NCBI GenBank assembly: GCA_043228905.1
Contig: JBHGNT010000001.1
Span: 10,540,001 to 10,604,000, forward strand
Source: Azolla caroliniana
Taxonomy: Eukaryota; Polypodiophyta
DNA: 64,000 nucleotides
Direction of reading: 5' to 3'
Positions within the stretch are counted from its first letter, which is position 1, and every line of letters begins with the position of its first letter. Position numbers and translations under genes: made by a program. Below, piece by piece: positions 12,226-22,334 of the stretch. The notes below the pieces were generated by a model, which made no database searches, had not been told where the DNA came from, and worked only from the letters and a program-made list of their open reading frames with translations.

Positions 12226-14545
12226 ACGCTTATGTGCTTCCTTTTGTGTCATTTTCTCCATTTCTTATTCAATACCTAATTGTTATAGCCAAGTGAATGA
12301 ATCCCGATTGCAACATGTTTCCTAATTGAGGTCTACCTTTATGTGGACGACCCAAGTAAGAAACATAAGACCTATCATTATCCTAGAGGGAGGCCCAACT
12401 TCGAACTCCCTATGCAAAGATACAAAGTACAAGTGATTAACGGTGGTCGAAGAACAGAGAACGGAGTCCTCAAGTTGGCAACTTCCTCTACGTAAAATCC
12501 ATGACAATATCACCAATGTCATCCTCGCCTCCGCCTCATCAAATTATTCTTGATTTGTCTAAGTTTGAACTATCTTCCTAAGCTCAAATATTGGTGGATT
12601 AGATGAGTAATTTAATCAAAAAATATTTGTGGCATCTTTAAGTTTTCATCTTGTCCTTAATATAACAAATTGGCCAAAGCAATTAGTTAATGTTGGTTTG
12701 TGTTTGATGTGATTAGGAAAGGGGTCACATGAAGAAAGGGAAAACTTGAAGTAAGACATAAGCAAGTGTGAATTCATATACGCAAACAATGAATGATTAC
12801 ATACGACCATTATTGGTGATTATTTTTCGCTTTGCCAATGGCAATGTTTTGAATTATCGCATTGAAAAGGTATACATTAGAAAGAAAAGTTAACTAAAAG
12901 ATGAGCACAACGTTGATCAAACACATTATATTAGAGGTTATGAATATTATTAACATTGTTGATCACAATCCATTATTTTGAGATATGATATGAGTATTTG
13001 TAGCATTGCAAATCAGAATGTTTTGAACTATTGCAATGCCAAAAGCAAAGTTGTAAAGTTAATGCATGGTGACTTTTTACAATGAATGCAACATCCAATA
13101 CATTAGTTTGAGACTTTAACTCCAATCCTTAGATTCGCAAAGCGCAATAGTCAATTATTTCGTCACATCAAATTGATTGAGGAACGTTGCAAATGCTTAT
13201 ACTGGAATGTAGTATGTGAAATACATAGATCAAGATATATTAATCGTGCAAGTTGATATAGGAAATGCCTTTCACACCATAGAATGAGATTTTATAGTCA
13301 ACAACATTGAGATTGGGATTTTGACAAAGAATGTCAAAGATCATATATAGGTTATGCAAAGAAAGTTCAACATCATGTATTCTTGGTGGTTATTTGATTG
13401 ATTCTTTGCAAGGCAAGGTTGTCCACTAAAATGCTCACTTATAGGCCATGGCGATACATCATCTTCTTCTACACATTGACAATTTGGTTCAAGTTGGCAT
13501 TTTGAGGGTTGCAAATGTCCACATATGAGTATTTATATATACAAGCCAATGTCGATGATATTCTTCAAGTTGTGTAATGATCCACACAATGTGCACATGA
13601 TTATGGATGCTTTACAATGATACAACAATGAGATTTAGAAAATCTACCACGATGTGTATGATTGGCACCAATAGCTATTGCCAAGAGAAATCATTTATCC
13701 ATATCCTCTGGTTAGGCATTTGAGCTATCGATTAGGATAGGCCATGCATATAAACAAAAGGGGGAATGATTGTTGTGTATAGAAAGATGAAAGTTAAGCT
13801 ATTGAAAATTTGCAACATGACCATTACATGTAAGATCATGAATGATAGAATAAATTCCGATAACACAAATGCTATTTTGAATGCACTCAAATTGAAAATT
13901 CACATGTTATTAAAGAAAGCATGGGTAAAGCAAATCCAACAATGGAAGAAGATATTGTTTGCAAATGTGTAAATAAATATAAATTGGATCCTTGACCACC
14001 ACAAATTGGGATATAGCATTCGGCAAGTATGATGACACAATAATACAATGCCCATCCTCTACAAAGCTAATTTGAAACTAGAAGAAAGTCACTCGAACTT
14101 GGATGAAAGTCACTTCAAATTAGAATAGAATGGGATCAAGTCCTGCTAGCTCGATACAAATGCTTTTCATTGGAGTCATTTTTGACATAGAAGATGCAAA
14201 TGGAAAGTATTCATTGGAGTCATTTTTTTCATTCTATGTCAGTGGATCTAGAACTTACATGGGGTCTTATTTGATCTATATAAAGGGTTTTTATCAATTC
14301 AAGGATATACTGGGGCAAATGATGGCAAAAATGATTGGACAATTTTTCCAGTAGAGACACAAAACAGGTTTCACGATTAAAATCTATTTGTTAGCTCTAG
14401 ACCTTTACCTATATGTATGTACATATATGGATCAAATAAGAATGTGTGTTTTTTTGGATTTGTGGGAAATAACAAAAATTCAGGGACATGTAAGGAAGTA
14501 AAGAACAAAAAAAAACAAAGGGCATGCCCTGCTCTAGATTAAGCT

Positions 14546-17113
14546 ATGAAGCTACACGCTCTGTCTCAAACCCCATGTCCTGTTTCAAAGAGAAGATCAA
14601 CTCCCGAGCAGGAATTGGAGATCAATTCTCCATTATTATGTAGCCATCATCCATCATGGAAGCAGATACCGCTGCAGAATGTAGTCTTGCAAGAGACCGT
14701 ATTGCCTTCTGACACACTTCCCAAATTGAAGTTTGAGATTCCTTCAGTTCTTCGTATAAGACCCCAGAAACCCCGAGATCGGAAAAAGCTTCTGGACTCG
14801 ATGAAATCTTGTGGTGAAGAGAAAGACGTGAAGAAAGCCAAATTGATCCATGCTGAGATTTGTCAAACAGAGTGTTTTTTGGAAGATTTATATGTGAACA
14901 CAGCCATACTAAGTATGTATATGAAATGTGGTGCTCCAATGGAAGCACAAATGGTCTTTGATAATCTATCAATTCGTAGTGTTGTGTCATGGAATGCGTT
15001 AATATCGGGTTACGTTGGTCTTGGTTATGCTAATAAAGCTCTAGATCTCTTTGAGAAGATGAAAAATGAAGGTTTTTTGCCTAATGAAGTCACTTTTGCG
15101 TGTGTTCTCAAAGCTTGTGGTTTAATAAGATGTCTTCGTATTGGAGAAGGCATATTTGATGAGGTTAACAAGCTAGGTTTACTTAAAGACAATGTTGTGC
15201 TTGGAAATGCAGTGGTTGACATGTATGCAAAATGTGGCATGTTAGAGAAATCAAGGCAAATATTCGAAGAGCTTCCAGTGCGAGATGTTGTATCGTGGAG
15301 TATACTTATCACTTCATATGTTCAAAATGGTTTTGGCTGTGAGGCATTGAATTTGTTCAAGCAAATGGAAGACGAAGGTATCCCTCCGAATAGAGTCACC
15401 TTCACTTGCATTCTGAAAGCTTGTGGAAGTATAGGGTCCTTAGAGACTGGGGAAGAGATTCATGCCGAGGTCAGAAAGAGAGGTTTATTGGCTGAAGATA
15501 AAGCTCTCAGAAACACATTGGTGGATATGTATGCCAAATGTGGTGCATTAGGAAAAGCAAAAGAAGTATTCGAAGAGCTTGTGGTCCGTGATGTCGTATC
15601 ATGGAATGTTTTGATCTCTGGGTATGTTCAACACGGTCTAGGAGATGATGCTTTGGGTTGCTTCAGGCGGATGAAAGATGAAGGTTTCTCTCCAAATGCA
15701 GTGACATTTATTTGCATTTTGAAAGCTTGTAGCAGTATAGGATCTTTTGAGATGGGAGACGAGATACATGAAGAGATCAACAAACAAAGATTACTTGAAA
15801 CTGATGCTGTGCTTGGGACAACATTGGTAGATACATATTCTAAATGTGGATTACTCATGAAAGCACAAGAAGTTTTTGAGAAGCTTCCGGTTCATGATGT
15901 TGTGTCATGGAGTGCCCTCATTGCTGGCTATGTCCAACATGGGCTTTGGGACACAGCTCTGAAATACTTCAAACGGATGCGAGATGAAGGAATCTCCCCA
16001 AATATGGTAACTTTCCTTTGTATTCTGAAAGCTTGTGGTAAGACAGGATCACTTGAGATGGGAGAAGAGGTGCACAAAGAGGTCAATAAGCAAAGGCTAT
16101 TGAAGAAATACGATGTTCTTGGCAATGCATTAGTTGACATGTATGCCAAATGTGGTGCGCTAGGAAAAGCACTAGAAGTGTTTAGCGAACTGTCAATACA
16201 GGATGTTATATCATGGACAGCACTGATTTCAGGTTATACTCAACATGGATTTGATGAAGAAGCTCTGAAATGCTTCGAGAAAATGAGGGATGAGGGTGTC
16301 TCTCCGAATGTGGTCACCTTCATTTGTATTTTGAAAGCCTGTGGGAAGATAGGGTTTTTGAAAATGGGGGAAGAGATACATGAACAGATTGGTATGAAGG
16401 GCTTATTTGAAAAATATATTGTGCTTGGCAATACATTAGTAGACATGTATGCCAAGTTTGGCCTGGTTGAAAAGGCACAGGAAACTTTTGATAAACTTCC
16501 AATAAGGGATCTTGTATCATGGAATGCATTGATTGCTGGATATGCGCAGTTGGGTCAGCCTAGAAGAGTTTTCAATGTCTTTGGCAAAATGATAGAAAAC
16601 AATACAATGCCAGATCTAATTACATTCCTTGTTCTATTGAATGCCTGTAGTCATGCTGGACTGGTGCGAGAGGGTGAGATGATCTTTGCAACTATGGAAA
16701 GTGTGTATAAGTTCAATCCTACATTAGAACATTACACTTGTATGGTGGATCTTTTCAGTAGGGCAGGGCACTTTGATAAAGTCATGAGTGTGATCGAAGA
16801 GGTACCGTTTTGTGATCAACTTCCACTTTGGCTCACACTCTTAGGCGCTTGTTACAAATGGGTGAATGTTCATCTTGGAAGATGGGCATTTAAGCGATCA
16901 TTGCAATTAGACGAGAAGTGTGATGCTTCATATGTGTGTATGGGAAACATATATGCAGCTGCTGGGATGCATGCTGAAGCTGAAAAGATGGAGGCTTGGA
17001 GGGTAGCAAATGACGTATGGGAAATGCCAACTTTTGGGTGGACAGATGTGAATAGAAATGCAGAATCTGCTATTGTCAGCAATCACACTCAGGCACTGAA
17101 CTATGCACAATAG
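14546..17113 (+). CDS. PLS-class pentatricopeptide repeat protein with E region, no DYW domain
   Basis: A single intronless frame of 855 residues. Residues 1 to about 75 form a Ser/Pro/Leu-rich leader lacking PPR motifs, consistent with an organelle transit peptide. From about residue 80 there are regular P1-L1-S1 triplets of about 100 residues; six P1 motifs are visible (VVSWNALISGYV, VVSWSILITSYV, VVSWNVLISGYV, VVSWSALIAGYV, VISWTALISGYT, LVSWNALIAGYA). A C-terminal E1/E2-like region follows ('HYTCMVDLFSRAGHFDKVM', 'LPLWLTLLGACYKW', 'YVCMGNIYAAAGM'). The protein stops about 40 residues after that, so there is no DYW deaminase. Family knowledge says such proteins bind single-stranded organelle RNA and recruit an editing deaminase or affect processing. 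The triplets are very similar to each other, suggesting growth by internal duplication. The first Met is chosen because it opens the leader. Confidence 0.93.
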   Translation: MKLHALSQTPCPVSKRRSTPEQELEINSPLLCSHHPSWKQIPLQNVVLQETVLPSDTLPKLKFEIPSVLRIRPQKPRDRKKLLDSMKSCGEEKDVKKAKLIHAEICQTECFLEDLYVNTAILSMYMKCGAPMEAQMVFDNLSIRSVVSWNALISGYVGLGYANKALDLFEKMKNEGFLPNEVTFACVLKACGLIRCLRIGEGIFDEVNKLGLLKDNVVLGNAVVDMYAKCGMLEKSRQIFEELPVRDVVSWSILITSYVQNGFGCEALNLFKQMEDEGIPPNRVTFTCILKACGSIGSLETGEEIHAEVRKRGLLAEDKALRNTLVDMYAKCGALGKAKEVFEELVVRDVVSWNVLISGYVQHGLGDDALGCFRRMKDEGFSPNAVTFICILKACSSIGSFEMGDEIHEEINKQRLLETDAVLGTTLVDTYSKCGLLMKAQEVFEKLPVHDVVSWSALIAGYVQHGLWDTALKYFKRMRDEGISPNMVTFLCILKACGKTGSLEMGEEVHKEVNKQRLLKKYDVLGNALVDMYAKCGALGKALEVFSELSIQDVISWTALISGYTQHGFDEEALKCFEKMRDEGVSPNVVTFICILKACGKIGFLKMGEEIHEQIGMKGLFEKYIVLGNTLVDMYAKFGLVEKAQETFDKLPIRDLVSWNALIAGYAQLGQPRRVFNVFGKMIENNTMPDLITFLVLLNACSHAGLVREGEMIFATMESVYKFNPTLEHYTCMVDLFSRAGHFDKVMSVIEEVPFCDQLPLWLTLLGACYKWVNVHLGRWAFKRSLQLDEKCDASYVCMGNIYAAAGMHAEAEKMEAWRVANDVWEMPTFGWTDVNRNAESAIVSNHTQALNYAQ

Positions 17114-19262
17114 TTATACTCAGTACTCTCAATGATCAATTTCATGAAGATGTATGAGAAGCAGCTTAATCTGATTCCCCTAGCATATGATAAATATATC
17201 CATACATACAGTGAAACCATGCATATAATGAAGATGCATAGACCATACATACAATTCAGTAGAACATGCAAAGTGTTTGCGGGGTTTACTGGAGGATTAT
17301 GCAATGTATTCAATCTTTGAAAGGAGCCTTGACAGGCCATGCACAGAATGTATTATGGCATGCAATGTGCTTCCAACTTGCTGGATTCACTCGAAGATTA
17401 TGCGATTACTCCTTCCAAGGAATGTACAACATGTATCCTTGTAGGACATTTGTTGTACTCTTAATGATTAAGTGTGGCCATAACATGAAGTAATTTTAGC
17501 CATTTTAATCACTTAAGAGGAGAGGGTAAATTCACCCAATATAGGTGATATCGAAATTTTCAAATCGAAGAACGGAAATAATTATATCATTTTATATATG
17601 CAAGACATTTGGGGCACCTTGGATTATATGCCCCCTTAGGTTGAGCGACATTTACACCGAGGCCTAATTCACATGACATAACAAGCAGTTTGTGACATGG
17701 AACTGAAACTCATGCCATATGTTTCACGTTCAAATTGTGTTCATGACTTAATACTTGCATACATTTTATATCGTCCACACATTGCCAATGGGAAATTTTC
17801 ACACGAATGTGGTCTTTCAGGTGGCAAAAAGGTTCCTCTCTCCTTCTCGATGTTCCTATGATGGTGGTTTGTTAGGATTTCAACCAAGAATCGACATGTG
17901 GCACCATTTTTATTTGCAAGGAGCTCACAAGATGTGAGGTTAGGCAAAAAATGTTCCATGTAATTCACCTCTTACAAGTTATAGATTAGATTGGCTAGTC
18001 TGGGCATACAAGCTAAGCATGCTTTGACACATGCACTCACTCTTCCTAAAATGCAATTCACGTGAACCCTACCTAAGTGATCTTGGTAAACTAAATCTCT
18101 ATAAACTTTAGGGAACATTCTTGGTATAACTACATGTATAATAAATATTTGCTAAACTATTTGCTGTAATGGTTATTATAATGACTGAGAAACTTATGAG
18201 GTGAACAAAGATTAAGAAGGTCTTATGTCCCACGCTTTGTAGTGATCAGAAAAGACTAGAAGTAACATATTTTTACTAATCATTCATTTACCACTTCTTT
18301 AGGTTTTGTGAAGTTGCATGAATCAATGTATCCTCTACTTGGCGAGGTCGCTTGTGTTAATGCATAGTGTGAATTTTGAAAGGTGATTTAAGGATTTTGC
18401 ATGTGGAATCAAACGAATACCAATTTGTAGCCCATAAGTGGAAGTGTTGTATGAGGTTAATATTGTTGCTCATTATTCATACAAGCCCCATGAATATAAG
18501 AAGACCCAAGGATGGCATCCGCAATCCCATCATTGTTAGGGTAATGTCATTCTTCACCTCTCCATCTTTGATAAGGTTCATACAGTGGAGTCAAGAGTAA
18601 TGAACAAATTTATAAATGAATGAGCACAAGGAATCACATGTGTAGTGATTAAAATATCTGGATAGCATGTCGGGCGACACATGGAGGACATGGGAATTCC
18701 AAATCATATCGACACATCTGGTATAATTATCGTAGTTGGTGTCAACATCAACATTGTTTTTATTAGCTGAACCTGGTCTTGGAGATTGGAGTTGGTTTCT
18801 TGTGGACATTAAAAAGACATGTGTGTGTGTGTGTGTGTGTATGTCTCTCTCTCTCTCGCTCTCTCTCTCTCTTCATGTTAATCTCATATTCTCTTCTAAT
18901 GTTCTCGTTTTGAGATAATTATAATATATTCTCTTATTCTCTGTGTCTCTCTCCATGTTAATCTCATCTTCTTTTCTAATGTTTTTGTTTTAAGATACAT
19001 AGTTATAAATTATAATATATTGTCTTATGTTTCTTCACTTCCAATAAACTCCCACCACTTGGAGAGAGAGACAGAGAGACAGAGAGAGAGCGAGAGAAAC
19101 AGAGTAGAGCAGGGGAATTTTTAATAGATTCCTTGCAGACTATACACAGAGTACTCTGTATACATATCATCTCTCTTTCCATTTCTGCACACAAGGATAA
19201 AATTCTTCAAGTTTGCATTTGAAAAAAAATCCATGTTCACATTATGATTATATTGCCTAATC
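17114..19262. other. Spacer between the two PPR genes
   Basis: No gene is seen. Short frames at 17132-17493 and 18376-18600 have no recognisable content, and I found no DYW-domain remnant downstream of the first PPR stop. The right third is low-complexity (TG and TC runs at about 18820-18872, a GA-rich tract at 19060-19100) and probably includes the leader of the second PPR gene. Confidence 0.5.
18865..19030. repeat. Two-copy tandem duplication, ~80 bp period
   Basis: 'CATGTTAATCTCAT' followed by 'CTTTTCTAATGTT' and 'ATTATAATATATT' occurs at about 18874 and again at about 18954 with small differences. It lies roughly 230-400 bp upstream of the second PPR start. Confidence 0.75.
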
Positions 19263-22200
19263 ATGGCCATCTCTTCACAGATCATCTCTCACAGAGATGT
19301 CATAGGCTCGTCTCCTTTAAAAAGCCACATAAGGTATGTGCAAGATGAAGCAGAAACATTGATTCCGTCGGAATCACTGACTCTATATAAGAATGGCAAA
19401 GAGAATGTGGAATTTCAGCTTGATTTGTCAGAGAAGTCAACTGATTTGCGTTGTATAGAAGCTTTCATCTCCATTCTGCAACGATGTAGAAAGCAGAAAA
19501 GACTTGTTTATGCCAGGAGAGCTCATTTGCTCATTTGTAGTAATGGATTTGACTCTGACACAACCCTTGGAAACTTCACTGTACCCATGTTTGTTGAATG
19601 TGGAAGCATCATTGATGGTGAAAGAATATTCCAGAAGTTGTCACTTCGGAACGAGTATTCATGGACCTCTATCATACAAGGATATCTTGAGTGCGAGTCA
19701 TTCCTAGATGTAATTGAAATTCTTCAAATGATGCGAGATGATTGTGTATGTCCAAGCAAATACACATTTGTAATGCTTCTAAAAGCTTGTAGTAAGTTTC
19801 AGTGTATGGATAATGGAAGAGAAATACACACAGATATTGTAAATATAGGATTTGAAATGGATCTTTTCATTGGGAACACAATGATTGATTTGTATGCCAA
19901 GTGTGGTTTTATTGAAGATGCACGGGATGTATTTGACCGATTGGAATTTCGAGATGTTGTCACTTGGAATGCATTGATGGTAGGTTATGCAGAACTTGGT
20001 TATCCTGATGAAGTTTTGAATTGTTTAAACAATATGAAAGAAGGGGGTGTATTTGGGGATGCTATAACATTTCTCAGCTGCCTAAAAGCATGTAGCAATT
20101 TAGGAATTATAGAAAAAGGATTATATGTTCACCTTGAACTAGTTACAGAAGGTTATGAAACTGATGCATTCATTAGGAGCACATTAGTTGGTATGTATGC
20201 CAAACTAGGACTTTTAAAAGAAGCCCAGGAATTGTTGGATGAACTACCTATATGTGATGTAATTTCATGGACATCGCTTATCATGGGATATGCTGACCAT
20301 GGCCTTGGTGAGCAAGCACTAATATGCATTGAAAATATGTTTGAGGATGGTATATATGTTGATTCACTCACACTTACTTGCTGCCTTAAAGTTAGTGGCA
20401 ATATCGGAACTGTAGATAACATTCAAGAGATCCATAAAAGAATCATTATGGATGGATTTGAGGAGGAGCCATTTCTTGGTAGCACATTGGTAAGTATTTA
20501 TGCAAAATTTGGTCTATTCACTGAAGCATGGGATTTATTAAAGGAAGTTCCGGATCAAGATGTTGTTACCTGGACAGCACTCATGACAGGATATATTGAT
20601 CAAGGACTACCTAGTGAAGCCTTGGAGTGTTTTGAACAAATGCAATCAGAGGGAATCCTTCCAAACATGGTCACATATATTTGCACTGTAAAAGCATGCA
20701 GTAAATTAAGAGCCGTGGAAAAGGGTCAAGGAGTACATGCTGAGATTACCATGAAGGCAATTGAAGGGGATCTACACCTCGGGAATGCATTGGTAGATAT
20801 GTATACTAAATGTGGATTACTTTCTGAAGCTTGGAAAGTGTTTCATGAACTTCATAATCATGATATTGTGTCATGGAATGCTCTTATTGCTGGCTATGCA
20901 GAGCAGGGTTTTGGAAATGAAGTTGTGAGCTGTTTTGAGCAAATGGAAGTAGAGGGTACGTCACCAAATGCTATTACCTTTGTTTGTAGCCTAAAAGATT
21001 GTGTTGATCTAGAAAGAGGGTTCCAGATACATGCCATTGTTGCGAAAGAGGGATTCGAAAGGCATCCTATACTTGGAAATTCTCTGGTAGATATGTATGC
21101 AAAATGTGGATTTCTACTTGAAGCACAAGATGTATTTGATGATTTGCTTATCCAGGATGCTATTTCTCGAACAACACTTATATCTGCATATGCAGACCAC
21201 ATGCTTCATGAGGAAGCTCTAAATTGTATGGACCAGATGAAGGTGGATGATATTTCTCCTGATTGTGTTATGTTTCTTTGCACCTTGAAAGCTTGTGGTG
21301 TCATTGGAGCCATACATAGAGGCCAAGAAATACACTCTGAAGCTATTCAAAAAGGGTTTGATAATGATCATTTTATTGCCAACACCTTGGTCGACATGTA
21401 TGTAAAATGCAAACTGTTAACAGATGCAAGGTCTGTATTTGATAACCTATCTCATCGTGACATTATGTCATGGACTTCAATTATAACTGGTTATGTTGGA
21501 TATGGATTATGTGATGAAGCTCTGCAATGTTTGTATGAGATGCAAACAGAGGGTTTAACCCCAGATGTGATCACTTGGAGTGCTATAATCCAAGGATACA
21601 GTGAAAGAAAAGAGAGTGAAAAAGTGTTTTTCCTCTTTTCACAAATGCAAGAACAATCCATAATACCTAATATTGTCACATTGATGAGTATTATGAGTAT
21701 ATGTGGTCATTCTGCGGCTCTCGAAGCTGGAAAGAGAGTTCATGCTGAAGTTCATTATATTGGCAAAGGAATTATGGATGTCAATGTGGCAACATCTCTT
21801 ATTGAAATGTATGGAAGATGTGGAAGCATGGTTGAAGCACATCATTTGTTTGAAGAAATGGTTGATAGGGACCTAATGGGCTGGAATGCCTTGATTGCTG
21901 GATATGCACGTGAAGGATCAATTAAACCTGTGTTTAATTTATTATATAAGATGATGGATGAAGGCAAGACGCCAGATGAAATGACATTACTTAACGTGTA
22001 TGTAGTGTGTAATCATGGAGGCCTAGTGAGGGTAGGAAGGAGTTGTTTTGAGGCTATCAGTAAAGAATATGGAGGTGTAGCCACTACTGAGCATTATAAT
22101 TGCATGATTGATCTCTTCAGCCGAGCTGGTCAATTTTATGAAACTTTGAGAATATTTCAAGAAATGCCCTTTCAGCATGACCTGGTGTCATGGATCACAT

Positions 22201-22334
22201 TGTTATCTGCTTGCACGAAATGGGGCTATGTAGAAATAGGTCAAAAAGCTTTTGAACTTGTTGTAGAATTGTACAGAGATAGTGGTGCTGCATATATTTT
22301 GATGTCCAACGTTTTCATGGATGGAGAAGAGTAG
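19263..22334 (+). CDS. Long PLS-class pentatricopeptide repeat protein, truncated E region
   Basis: A single intronless frame of 1023 residues. An N-terminal region of about 75 residues without clear PPR motifs (possible transit peptide) precedes about nine P1 motifs (EYSWTSIIQGYL, VVTWNALMVGYA, VISWTSLIMGYA, VVTWTALMTGYI, IVSWNALIAGYA, AISRTTLISAYA, IMSWTSIITGYV, VITWSAIIQGYS, LMGWNALIAGYA) with intervening L and S motifs. PLS order breaks once, where the P1 motif starting IMSWTS is followed directly by VITWSA. The C-terminus keeps E1-like 'HYNCMIDLFSRAGQF' and 'LVSWITLLSACTKWGYVEIG' but ends at 'YILMSNVFMDGEE', inside what is normally an E2 helix, with no DYW domain. The likely role is sequence-specific organelle RNA binding. 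It diverges clearly from the upstream PPR gene, so the pair is not a recent tandem duplicate. Confidence 0.92.
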   Translation: MAISSQIISHRDVIGSSPLKSHIRYVQDEAETLIPSESLTLYKNGKENVEFQLDLSEKSTDLRCIEAFISILQRCRKQKRLVYARRAHLLICSNGFDSDTTLGNFTVPMFVECGSIIDGERIFQKLSLRNEYSWTSIIQGYLECESFLDVIEILQMMRDDCVCPSKYTFVMLLKACSKFQCMDNGREIHTDIVNIGFEMDLFIGNTMIDLYAKCGFIEDARDVFDRLEFRDVVTWNALMVGYAELGYPDEVLNCLNNMKEGGVFGDAITFLSCLKACSNLGIIEKGLYVHLELVTEGYETDAFIRSTLVGMYAKLGLLKEAQELLDELPICDVISWTSLIMGYADHGLGEQALICIENMFEDGIYVDSLTLTCCLKVSGNIGTVDNIQEIHKRIIMDGFEEEPFLGSTLVSIYAKFGLFTEAWDLLKEVPDQDVVTWTALMTGYIDQGLPSEALECFEQMQSEGILPNMVTYICTVKACSKLRAVEKGQGVHAEITMKAIEGDLHLGNALVDMYTKCGLLSEAWKVFHELHNHDIVSWNALIAGYAEQGFGNEVVSCFEQMEVEGTSPNAITFVCSLKDCVDLERGFQIHAIVAKEGFERHPILGNSLVDMYAKCGFLLEAQDVFDDLLIQDAISRTTLISAYADHMLHEEALNCMDQMKVDDISPDCVMFLCTLKACGVIGAIHRGQEIHSEAIQKGFDNDHFIANTLVDMYVKCKLLTDARSVFDNLSHRDIMSWTSIITGYVGYGLCDEALQCLYEMQTEGLTPDVITWSAIIQGYSERKESEKVFFLFSQMQEQSIIPNIVTLMSIMSICGHSAALEAGKRVHAEVHYIGKGIMDVNVATSLIEMYGRCGSMVEAHHLFEEMVDRDLMGWNALIAGYAREGSIKPVFNLLYKMMDEGKTPDEMTLLNVYVVCNHGGLVRVGRSCFEAISKEYGGVATTEHYNCMIDLFSRAGQFYETLRIFQEMPFQHDLVSWITLLSACTKWGYVEIGQKAFELVVELYRDSGAAYILMSNVFMDGEE

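Larger units (their letters stand above)
6970..14545. other. Gene-poor region, no supported gene
   Basis: About 7.5 kb of AT-rich DNA with only short open frames. Candidates at 7122-7496 (-), 11636-11860 (+) and 11868-12101 (+) show no recognisable domain. The text has the broken-frame look of decayed retroelements, but I could not assign a family or find long terminal repeats. Confidence 0.5.

Noticed and set aside
14622-22100. Antisense open frames inside both PPR genes
   Set aside because: The repeated PPR codon pattern keeps the opposite strand open; these frames show no independent domain.
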